From Mariniphaga sp041687215 (GTDB lineage Bacteria > Bacteroidota > Bacteroidia > Bacteroidales > Prolixibacteraceae): DNA of 64,000 nucleotides. Location: assembly GCF_041687215.1 (NCBI RefSeq), contig NZ_JAWLCI010000013.1:13934-77933 (forward strand). The letters are read 5' to 3'. The translations under genes were made by a program, and so were the position numbers. Below the pieces are notes generated by a model, which was given only the letters and a program-made list of their open reading frames with translations, was not told where the DNA came from and did not search any database. The number at the start of each line of letters is the position of its first letter. The first letter of the stretch is position 1. Below are positions 58,601 to 64,000 of this stretch, in pieces.

Positions 58601-58724
58601 AATCAATTGGTTCAGTTTGTCAAGTCATCATACTGAGGCTGTTTTAGAGAATAATAATAAAATTAAAATTCTTTCTGAACTAAAAAGTATTATAGACAGG
58701 ATTGAAATAAATCGCAGTAAATAG
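52638..58724 (+). CDS. NRPS: T-C-A(Val)-A(Gly)-T-TE, with adjacent A domains
   Basis: 2028 residues. Order: T1 (Ser65 in GGHSI), a ~40-residue echo of its last helices (~110-150), C (His304, His305, Asp309 in HHLVFDG), A1 (~630-1110, YTSGTTGTPKG near 773), a ~85-residue linker, A2 (~1190-1670, YTSGSTGNPKG near 1337), T2 (Ser1722 in GGTSL), TE (Ser1858 in GFSFGG, Asp in FLIDVINP, His in SSHHTEA). Pocket residues by eye: A1 D-A-F-W-L-G-G-T-F, a valine code; A2 D-I-L-Q-L-G-M-V-W, glycine-like. No carrier or condensation domain separates A1 from A2. The linker keeps a stub (TNEQQRLRLLNETF) like the end of a C domain, so T-C was probably deleted. T1 might be loaded in trans. Confidence 0.88.
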   Translation: MNKGGDKKKHTLRNKKVSAVKQESGYSHISVTDVVVEKLTQIWQEILEIDTISVHDNFFELGGHSILAMKGIVRIKEKFEIEISFKDFMNLPTITLQSEFIKTHLTDQKGIIHETKGKLRIEDKFEIEMAYEDSIYLPTISKQAELIKTPVSNLNSSGLLHDISHSENAERFPLTETQKILWYLCILNINSPAYNLPFTLKFTGDLNENILHKTIEYLFKRHDIIFATFHSDDGEPYLTINQNQSIKIKEYDLDRLPENELKKKYNEIIVADSRLAFNLEKGPLFRLHLLKINRSEWLFHMTIHHLVFDGISWGIFLKEFNSVYKSLLNTEDIKLEDIKFQQYHYAKWLEKNPLQQNSHSLEFWRRYLDGIPAYTNFPLDRSRKNPPSGKGAKTTIKISTEIANKIIALSKSRNTTVFTTMLSAFSLLIKRFSGENDLCIGSPVADRPYKFIENVFGYFVDTLPLRFNFEGINTFEDLLNYTKSTIFNVLENNNIGYDKIVEIVNPERTPLYNSIFQIAFVWPKDLSGTIKTGDLRGERFIIKEDVAPFDIIFYMWEINGDIKGEIEYNIDLFDESTINSLRESYIQLLDSVVKNTKENINNLRVVNENQFNILKEFNNTKVPYPQVGVCSILKQISDLLPKKPALSYNGQKVSYSELEEKSNQLALELIRNGVKVGEPVGIFMDKSNELIISIVAILKINCYYLPLDPEYPLQRTLDIIHDAACRYIITSKNQESILTGSFKKITIDDSIWQNKTTTLSYFSSPEDFAYIMYTSGTTGTPKGSIIKHKGILRLVLNTNYIHLEEHDNILLTGAIGFDASTFEIWGALLNGCTLFIIDKDVLLDPYKLEKEIIKNNITVLWLTSSIFTQITELNPGVFANLRYLLAGGDVLSIEHVIKIRNLFPSLTIINGYGPTENTTFSTCHIIQKEYQDNIPIGKPISNSTAYIFNEHLQLQPIGAFGELHVGGDGLSHGYLNRPELNAEKFINNPLNSGEKLFKTGDKARWLPDGNIEFHGRIDDQLKIRGYRVEPLEIEFQINKIPEIIESVVKPMERQKGNIQLYVFIHKQKESNLREEDIVSYLKERFPSYMIPAFYDFRVGLPKTINGKIDRKALKFNSDIISSKVGISTNPNDTSLFPITNEQQRLRLLNETFQKSNEKTENFKSVCEITLPKLNEINDTCFEIPNKLLHEFFMEKAEEFPDKTAVIINNSFLTYAELNVLSNQVANKLIQDGITPGDFVGINLPPSLEQIVVVLGVLKSGAAYLPLDPSFPEERLNYILEDSGASYVITKNKKSNFSKINHPFKEFNLENLEEISDQPKIINPIKKNNQDNIAYIIYTSGSTGNPKGVLVHHKAAVNFILSMSETPGICKDDRLLSVTTLSFDISVLEIFLPLSFGATLVLASEEDRTSNSLYKLIGKYGITILQATPATWSILLQSEWDGNANLKALCGGEAMSQQLAKDLISKVSELWNMYGPTETTVWSTCKKISDAQHPIGIGLPIGNTQVYILDDNKNLLPLNVKGEIAIGGEGVSKGYHNRGQLTKEKFIVKDGQILYRTGDIGKIRNNGDIEVYGRNDNQIKLNGFRIEPGEIESKLCLFKGIKEAVVKVHQYSDNDKRLVAFLLTEKDFIPDEKEIISGLKKQLPIYMIPSFIQFQKDFPRTLNGKTDRKKLIFNQEKAGQDVPEFDWHHLNTIELNIYQIISDIIKHKNFNADDSFFNIGGTSLLSLKLIFRIEKEFKVLIPVRDFLVKYNTVRQIGNLIKQEKAKKIDFNFKHFEINKNFRYLYRLQSFGNEIPIFSFYCEELFANIKGFSRTIYDFIWPGSDGRPFNFKSVGELAENYLVEIKKVNPNGPYYLVGFSFGGLVAYEIAQRLIKSGNNVPILFLIDVINPRISTAVKLGPKFKKAFTKHLFNTIIQQSKEQIKRITILIYFKLEKKLPPNLIQTNIMLEANKLMMNYIPQFYHGDVHLFKSEKNIISDPYLGWKSMVNKINWFSLSSHHTEAVLENNNKIKILSELKSIIDRIEINRSK

Positions 58725-58792
58725 GGTGCATCGACACGATAATTAGCAGGTTCCGAACCCCTGACTTTAAGAATGCCGATCGAATCCGAATC

Positions 58793-59047
58793 AACAACTT
58801 GGTTATTGCAAACATGGTTTCAAATGATTTAAATAGTCTTCCGGAAACTACTGTAAGTAAATGGAAAAAGAACCTGGCTGAAATACTTCCGGTTTATATG
58901 GTACCTCAAGAGTTTAACTTGTTGAGTGAATTTCCCACAACTCCAAATGGAAAAATAGACCGCAAAGCTTTAAAGGAAATTAAATCAATTAATTACGTAA
59001 AACAATCCTTTGTGATTGCTCAAACTAATACAGAAAAAAATTATTGA
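58793..59047 (+). pseudogene. Tail of an NRPS A domain (A10), frameshifted
   Basis: About 80 codons resemble the end of the NRPS2 A domain: VSKWKKNLAEILPVYMVPQ, EFNLLSEFPTTPNGKIDRKAL. The frame begins without a proper start and ends at 59047 because of a seven-A run at 59034-59040. Removing one A would join it to the T-TE frame that follows, exactly as NRPS2 is built. It is a fragment rather than a gene, marking the right edge of the segment between the two duplicates. Confidence 0.8.
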
Positions 59048-60074
59048 GACTATTTGGAAAGAATGTTTGGGGATTAATGAAATAGATATTAAAAGTGATT
59101 TTTTTGAATTGGGAGGTCATTCAATCCTGGCAGTAAAAGTAATGGCTCTCATAGAGAAACAAACTGGGACAAGACTGCCGCTAGCTTCTTTAATAGAATA
59201 TCCCACAATTGCAAAATTATATATGGATAAAAAGATTATTTCCTGGGATTCATTAGTACCATTAAAACCAACTGGCGATAAAGTCCCCCTTTTTATCGTA
59301 CATGGAGCTAATCATAACGTATTGATTTATAAAAATTTAGCAGGCAGTTTAGATGATGGTCAGCCTGTTTATGCCTTGCAGGCTAAAGGACTTAGTGGTG
59401 AGGTTGAACCCCACAAGTCTGTGGAGGAGATGGCATCTCACTATATTTCGGAAATTAAAACTATAAATCCGGATGGCCCTTATGCGTTGGGAGGGTTTTC
59501 TTTTGGTGGTATTATAGCTTTTGAAATGGCAAAACAATTGAAGGCCGAAGGAAAGAAAGTAAAAATTCTTGCCCTTTTTGACAGTTATGTTTATCCTAGT
59601 TATTATTATTCCAATCCTTTAGTCAAAAAAACAGTATCTGCGTCTTATAATATAGCCCAGCTAATATTTATGGGATTAAATATGTTTAGCAGTAAAAAGA
59701 ATTTTAAACGGAGAAAAGACTTGCTTAAACTCAAAATTTATGGATTGTATTTAAGAATAAAATATGGTAGAGAAAAACAGAACCAGTTACAGTTTAATTA
59801 CTCTTCAAAAATCGATAAGATGCATGAATTGGCATTTATCCGTTATAACCTAACTCCTCAAGATATAATAGTAGATTTGTTTAGATCGACAGAAAACATT
59901 TATTTTGCGCATGACTATAAATATTTGGGTTGGAAAAGTATTGCGCTGAAGGGAATTCGAAAACATCTGATATCTGGAAACCATTCTGAAATGTTTTTAT
60001 CACCTGCTGTTGAAGAGGTTGGTAGTGTTCTGCAAAAGATTATGGATAGCGATGATTCTGAAAACTATGAGTGA
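59016..60074 (+). CDS. T-TE didomain, detached C-terminus of an NRPS
   Basis: Up to 352 residues: a T domain (DFFELGGHSILAVKVMALI) and a type I thioesterase (LFIVHGANHNVLIYKNLAG, GGFSFGGIIAFEMA, ALFDSYVYPSYYYSNP, KHLISGNHSEMF with the catalytic Ser, Asp and His). It is clearly paralogous to the last ~350 residues of NRPS2. Its only start in this place is a TTG inside the neighbouring fragment, so expression depends on slippage at the A7 run or on internal initiation. It may be a dying fragment or a free-standing carrier-thioesterase. It overlaps the phosphopantetheinyl transferase start by eight bases. Confidence 0.72.
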   Translation: MLKLIQKKIIETIWKECLGINEIDIKSDFFELGGHSILAVKVMALIEKQTGTRLPLASLIEYPTIAKLYMDKKIISWDSLVPLKPTGDKVPLFIVHGANHNVLIYKNLAGSLDDGQPVYALQAKGLSGEVEPHKSVEEMASHYISEIKTINPDGPYALGGFSFGGIIAFEMAKQLKAEGKKVKILALFDSYVYPSYYYSNPLVKKTVSASYNIAQLIFMGLNMFSSKKNFKRRKDLLKLKIYGLYLRIKYGREKQNQLQFNYSSKIDKMHELAFIRYNLTPQDIIVDLFRSTENIYFAHDYKYLGWKSIALKGIRKHLISGNHSEMFLSPAVEEVGSVLQKIMDSDDSENYE

Positions 60075-60846
60075 AGTATTTTGCGGAACATTAGAAACCT
60101 GGACTCGAGGTTTTAACGATAGACTGGAAGTTGACCTGGGATTAAAACTTTATAAAATCGAGCTATCCAAATACAAGGAATCAATTTCAAGTCTAAAAGA
60201 GTTTTTATCACCTTTTGAAAAGAATAGGGCAAACAGATACCATTTTAGTAAAGATAAAAATAGGTTTATAATATGTAGAACGGTATTAAAATTTCTGTTG
60301 GCGGAACAAACGGGATTGGATGTTAATGAAATAGTTTTAGATAAATATTTTAATAAAAAACCCTATTTACCTTCTCACCCGTCGGTATTTTTTAATGTTA
60401 CACATGCTGATGATTATGCTGTAATAGCAATAGCAAAAAAACCCATAGGAGTTGATATCGAGTATGTAAATGAAGATTTTGAATTTAAAGAAATTTTATT
60501 AAGCTTTTTTAATAAATCTGAAATAGATTATGTACTAAATAGTAATGATAAACAGCGTACTTTTTATAAATTATGGACACGCAAAGAAGCAATTGTTAAA
60601 GCTACAGGTAAAGGAATAGATGATGATTTCCCGGAGATAGTATCATTGGATGGATACCATCATTTGCGCCCAGGGTTATTAAGCAATATTGAAGTATTAC
60701 AGGCATTTAGCTTTGAATTGAATGATGACTATATTGGGGCAGTTGCATGCTCTGGTTCATATGAACATGCAGGTAAACTTATATTTTATCCAATACCTGT
60801 TGATTTTCAAAAAATTATAAATACTCATAGCAAAAGCACAATTTAA
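60067..60846 (+). CDS. 4'-phosphopantetheinyl transferase (Sfp type)
   Basis: 259 residues from ATG 60067. This start is chosen because the broken duplicate at 50464 begins at the same codon, and because the frame upstream belongs to the thioesterase. FNVTHADDYAVIAIAKKPIGVDIEYV holds Asp130 and Glu132 for magnesium, and LWTRKEAIVKATGKGI holds Glu174 of the second signature. It converts apo carrier domains of the NRPS, PKS and small ACPs to their active form. It overlaps the T-TE frame by eight bases, so it was originally the last gene of an NRPS operon. Confidence 0.92.
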   Translation: MSEVFCGTLETWTRGFNDRLEVDLGLKLYKIELSKYKESISSLKEFLSPFEKNRANRYHFSKDKNRFIICRTVLKFLLAEQTGLDVNEIVLDKYFNKKPYLPSHPSVFFNVTHADDYAVIAIAKKPIGVDIEYVNEDFEFKEILLSFFNKSEIDYVLNSNDKQRTFYKLWTRKEAIVKATGKGIDDDFPEIVSLDGYHHLRPGLLSNIEVLQAFSFELNDDYIGAVACSGSYEHAGKLIFYPIPVDFQKIINTHSKSTI

Positions 60847-61100
60847 CCAATTAAAACATTTTCCATTTTATCCATATTTGATTATTAATGAGCGATTTAG
60901 ACTTTATTTTTGTAAAATAAAATTGACATATTGTTTTGATAATAAACACATTACGAGTTTTAAAAACAACAAATAAATTCAGTTCTATTTTTAGTCAAAT
61001 AGATGACCTACGAATATAAACCCTTTTTATAATCTATTGATAGTGAAAAATTTGAGGCTTTAAGCGTCCGGCTACTTCCTTTTTTACTCGAAATAAAAAC

Positions 61101-61108
61101 TATCTTTG
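61101..61108 (+). promoter_or_regulatory. Bacteroidetes-type -7 promoter box TATCTTTG
   Basis: TATCTTTG matches TAnnTTTG and lies 17 bases before the ATG at 61126, giving a short leader. No TTTG at -33 is evident; a T-rich tract is there instead. A second box (TATTTTTG, 60905-60912) upstream is an alternative. Confidence 0.45.
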
Positions 61109-61125
61109 AAAAAATAAATAAATTC

Positions 61126-62259
61126 ATGTCCAAAAAAATATGGCTCTCCTCTCCCCACATGGGAGGAACAGAACAAAAATATGTACAGGAAGCTTTCGAT
61201 TCCAACTGGATTGCTCCGCTGGGACCCAATGTAAATGGATTTGAAAAGGATTTGGCGCTTTATACCGGAGCAAAGGCGGCTTCTGTTTTAAGTTCAGGAA
61301 CAGCAGCTATCCATCTGGCTTTGATCCTTCTGGGTATAAAGCCAGGCGATGAAGTGCTGGTTTCTTCATTTACCTTCTCAGCTAGTGTGAATCCAATTGT
61401 TTACCTGGGAGCTACCCCTGTTCTCATCGACAGCGAACCGGAAACATGGAACATGAGTCCGAAATTGCTGGAAGAAGCGATCAAAGACCGTATTTCAAAA
61501 GGGAAAATGCCTAAAGCCATTGTTCCGGTTCATCTCTACGGAATGCCGGCTAAAATAGATGAAATTCTTGAAATTGCAAATCACTATAAAATTCCGATGA
61601 TTGAAGATGCAGCGGAGGCTTTGGGAAGTACTTATAAAAATAAAGCACTGGGGACATTTGGATTGATGGGTGTACTTTCGTTTAACGGAAATAAAATAAT
61701 CACAACCTCCGGGGGAGGTGCGCTAATTTCCGACAACGAGAAGTTGGTTGAACTATCCAGGTTTCTTGCTACTCAGGCACGTGACAATGCCCCCCATTAC
61801 GAACATTCGGAAATTGGTTACAACTACCGCATGAGCAATGTGGTTGCCGGCATTGGACGTGGACAAATGGAAGTTTTAAACAGACGAATAGAGCAACGCC
61901 GGGAAAACCATAGGTTTTATAAAGAACATTTAAAAGATTATCCGGGCATTACTTTACTTACAGAACCGGGACCGGACTATTTTTCAAACTACTGGCTCAC
62001 CTGTATTCAAGTTAATTCTGCAATGACAAAGGATTTAACCAGGGAAGACATCAGGCGGGCGCTTGAAAAAGAGAACATTGAATCACGCCCCCTTTGGAAG
62101 CCCATGCACCAGCAACCTGTTTTTAAAGACTGCCCTTATTATGGTACCGGAGTTTCTGATAAATTGTTTGAGAATGGGCTTTGCCTGCCTTCCGGCTCTA
62201 GCCTTACCGGGGAAGATAAACACCGGATAATAGGTATAATAAAAAATACATTAAAATAA
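61126..62259 (+). CDS. DegT/DnrJ/EryC1/StrS sugar aminotransferase
   Basis: 377 residues. SSPHMGGTEQKYVQEAFDSNWIAPLGP is the usual N-terminus. SSGTAAIHLAL and VLVSSFTFSASVNPIVYLGATPV follow. IEDAAEALGSTYKNKALGTFG binds PLP, with the internal aldimine Lys190 in FNGNKIITTSGGGAL. These enzymes convert a 4-keto (or 3-keto) NDP-sugar to an amino sugar in the cytoplasm. That would supply the amine acylated by the NeuD-like proteins. It seems to have its own promoter. The length is normal and the gene looks intact. Confidence 0.9.
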   Translation: MSKKIWLSSPHMGGTEQKYVQEAFDSNWIAPLGPNVNGFEKDLALYTGAKAASVLSSGTAAIHLALILLGIKPGDEVLVSSFTFSASVNPIVYLGATPVLIDSEPETWNMSPKLLEEAIKDRISKGKMPKAIVPVHLYGMPAKIDEILEIANHYKIPMIEDAAEALGSTYKNKALGTFGLMGVLSFNGNKIITTSGGGALISDNEKLVELSRFLATQARDNAPHYEHSEIGYNYRMSNVVAGIGRGQMEVLNRRIEQRRENHRFYKEHLKDYPGITLLTEPGPDYFSNYWLTCIQVNSAMTKDLTREDIRRALEKENIESRPLWKPMHQQPVFKDCPYYGTGVSDKLFENGLCLPSGSSLTGEDKHRIIGIIKNTLK

Positions 62260-62462
62260 GTTAAGCCTTATCTCTCCCTCAATTCGTACAAAAGAATCAA
62301 GGACAAGTTATAAATATATACGGCATCAATAACAAATACCACCACTTCATTTTGCCTGGTTGTATCTCTATTCAGCTTCAGTGCACACTTAATCAAATGA
62401 GAAAAAAGTAAGTGATACGCATCTGAAATCAGTTAAAAAGTTTGACATAAAATCCTAATCCT

Positions 62463-63269
62463 TTGGAAAAAATGACTAAGCTTGACAAAAAAACAGGAAA
62501 ACCCAGATTAGAACCAAAATCAGGTTTTAACCAGGAGGAACAACTTTTTATATTCCAGTCCTATTTAAACCAAAAAGAGATCCAACTGCATTTTAATGTC
62601 GGCTCCTTAGGTTTTCTTCCAGCAAATGATGAGGGGCATGTTGATGCGCTCGCTATTGCGCTTTCTATTGGAGAAAATCCTTTTCTCATTAACCCGGGTC
62701 AGGAATTCTACCAAAAGGAAAATTCATGGAAAAAATATTTTACAGGCACACTGGCAAACAATACAATTAGAGTTAATTTAAAAGACCAGGCAGAATGGAT
62801 AAAACCATTTACCTGGATGAATCAATTCAAAACCACCATACTGGGAAAAAAGGCTGATAATAAAGTTGTAAAAGTTAAAGCACAGCATGATGGATATAAA
62901 AATTTGGGAGTAAATCATTTAAGGGAGATAATTTTTGAAAAATCAAAAAATTTGATTTGGATTAATGATACCATTGAGTGCCGGAAATCAGGCTTCAATT
63001 TTATTGAGATTCCTTTTCACTTTCATCCTAAAACCTTTGTGAAGCAAAACAACTCTATAAACTATCAGGTAAGTGATGAAAACGATAATTTATTAAACCT
63101 TATAATTGACAAAAAGCTAAAAACCCAAATGGTTAAAGGCCAAATAATCCCACAAATTTTAGGCTGGCATTCTGAATCGCTTGACAAAAAAGAACCCTGC
63201 ACAACCATTTATTGTACAGCCCTGATAGAACAAACGATAACCTTTCAATCCATATTACTTATAAAATAA
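62463..63269 (+). pseudogene. C-terminal half of a heparinase II/III-like protein
   Basis: 268 residues at most; ATG 62472 is the first proper start. GFLPANDEGHVDALAIALSIGENPFLINPGQEFYQ is the opening of the beta-sandwich domain (PF07940-like, with GHxDAL and PG), and the rest (FTGTLANNTIRVN, REIIFEKSKNLIWINDTI) is typical of its strands. The whole N-terminal alpha-toroid domain with the catalytic Asn/His/Tyr is missing compared with the ~620-residue relative at 20469. So a lyase activity is unlikely, and I read it as a 5'-truncated gene. A role as a stand-alone binding domain is possible but less likely. Confidence 0.65.
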
Positions 63270-63354
63270 TTTCAATTGATTTTGTTTTATACAAAGCGAC
63301 AGGAGTTTTTTAGAAGGGATTCTTTCTTAATCTCCAAATCCGGCTGGTGTTTGT

Positions 63355-63362
63355 TATATTTG
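63355..63362 (+). promoter_or_regulatory. Possible -7 promoter box TATATTTG
   Basis: TATATTTG fits the Bacteroidetes -7 pattern. It lies 40 bases before the dead HAD-like remnant and 250 before the next intact gene, so it probably served the lost gene and may now drive the gene at 63613. Confidence 0.35.
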
Positions 63363-63402
63363 ACCGCTGTTTTTAACAAATACAAAATAGGAAAAGTTGT
63401 TA

Positions 63403-63540
63403 GTGATTATTGCAGTTGAATTTGATGGAACAATTGGAGAACACAAACATCCAAAAATTTGGTAAGGAAAAACACATTGCCATAAAAATTCTCAACCTGA
63501 TATAGTAAAGAGGGCATCAACTGATTCTTTGAATTTGATG
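63403..63540 (+). pseudogene. HAD-like hydrolase remnant
   Basis: VIIAVEFDGTIGEHKHPKIW is the opening of a small HAD phosphatase (the family has AVDFDGTIVEHxYP). After a frame change GKEKHIAIKILNLI continues, then two stops, then RGHQLIL, in the order seen in intact relatives. The catalytic first Asp of DxDGT is Glu here. The frame is therefore broken at three or more places. The rest of 63270-63612 shows no other gene. Confidence 0.6.
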
Positions 63541-63612
63541 ATTTGATTGCGGCAACCATTTTGAAACAGAAAATTTTTATTTTTAACCGTTTATAAAGTT
63601 GAATTTTTACAA

Positions 63613-64000
63613 ATGAAAAAGCTGTTTTTAATTGCTGCATGTATTATTTGCGCAGGGGGCATTGCTCTTGTAACAGGAGTGCATTTTCTAAGAAATGTTC
63701 ATGGCCGTAAAATGAACAATGAATCAGGAACAGTTTATATTAAAGAGACATTAAACGGATATGAGATTATAAGAAATGGAAAGCCTTTTTATATAAATGG
63801 TGCTGCTGGTTTTTCTCATTTTAAGGAATTAGCTGAAACTGGCGGAAATACCATCAGGGTATATGACACTACTAATATTGCACATATTTTAGATGTAGCT
63901 TATGCCAATAATTTAGCTGTAATTGTTGATATACCTATACCACCTTATAATAAAAAGTACAATCTATACCTAAACAAGGATCACAACAAACTTTTAAAAC
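63613..64000 (+). CDS. Glycosidase-like exported protein, 3' end outside window
   Basis: ATG 63613 opens a frame that runs off the window (129 codons seen). MKKLFLIAACIICAGGIALVTGV is a signal peptide or N-terminal membrane anchor. YEIIRNGKPFYINGAAGFSHF and AETGGNTIRVYD with VIVDIPIPPYN resemble the start of the TIM barrel in GH2-like and related glycosidases (the NGKPFxxxG and GxNTIRxYD motifs). The catalytic residues would lie beyond the edge. It would act on glycans in the periplasm or on the surface. The family call is tentative. Confidence 0.6.
   Translation, partial: MKKLFLIAACIICAGGIALVTGVHFLRNVHGRKMNNESGTVYIKETLNGYEIIRNGKPFYINGAAGFSHFKELAETGGNTIRVYDTTNIAHILDVAYANNLAVIVDIPIPPYNKKYNLYLNKDHNKLLK

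Noticed and set aside
58745..58765. GGTTCCGAACCCCTG resembling a tRNA T-arm
   Set aside because: No acceptor stem, D-arm or anticodon arm can be placed around it.

Overview
The window looks like a 64 kb piece of a Bacteroidetes chromosome, most likely Bacteroidales/Marinilabiliales-like. The sequence is AT-rich, there is almost no Shine-Dalgarno sequence before start codons, several -7 boxes of the Bacteroidetes form TAnnTTTG are visible, and two secreted proteins end in type IX secretion (T9SS) type A sorting domains. Every gene I can support is on the + strand. No rRNA, tRNA or CRISPR array was seen.

Layout. (1) 1-5963: two tandem paralogous T9SS-exported repeat proteins, the first cut by the window edge. 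(2) 6326-17048: a surface-polysaccharide locus with a Wzx flippase, acyltransferases, a Wzy-like polymerase and five glycosyltransferases, interrupted by an IS701-like insertion sequence (8470-9983, TTAA target duplication) and by dead gene fragments. (3) 17045-29653: a cassette with a bi-domain oxidoreductase, WecB, a heparinase II/III-like protein, a WbuB-like glycosyltransferase, an ATP-grasp/SDR fusion, the initiating sugar-phosphate transferase, a NeuD-like acyltransferase, a FemAB-like transferase and a sugar-transfer ATP-grasp ligase. (4) 29885-36803: an acyl-carrier-protein subcluster of NeuD, FabD, ACP, SDR reductase, KASIII, second ACP, AsnB and NadE. (5) 36994-60846: twin methyltransferases and a hybrid NRPS-PKS assembly line of three large proteins, with a thioester-domain lipoprotein between them and a phosphopantetheinyl transferase at the end. 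(6) 61126-64000: a DegT aminotransferase, a truncated heparinase and the start of a glycosidase-like gene.

How it may work. Reading the adenylation-domain pocket residues by eye, NRPS1 should activate Thr and extend it with one malonyl unit. Its aminotransferase domain should then turn the beta-keto group into a beta-amine. NRPS2 has a Gly-like but altered pocket, and NRPS3 has Val and Gly pockets. The inferred product is a small peptide with a Thr-derived diamino-hydroxyhexanoyl unit. The assembly line is embedded in a glycan locus rich in acyl- and amide-forming enzymes, so a peptide- or acyl-decorated surface glycan is possible, but a separate secreted peptide is equally open.

The locus is strongly mosaic. 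I count at least eight gene remnants: an acyltransferase with an internal stop, a transposase with an internal stop, a GT4, a sugar-phosphate transferase, a carbamoyltransferase, a phosphopantetheinyl transferase, an NRPS A-domain tail and a HAD hydrolase. Two of them are partial copies of intact genes nearby and appear to mark the edges of inserted cassettes.
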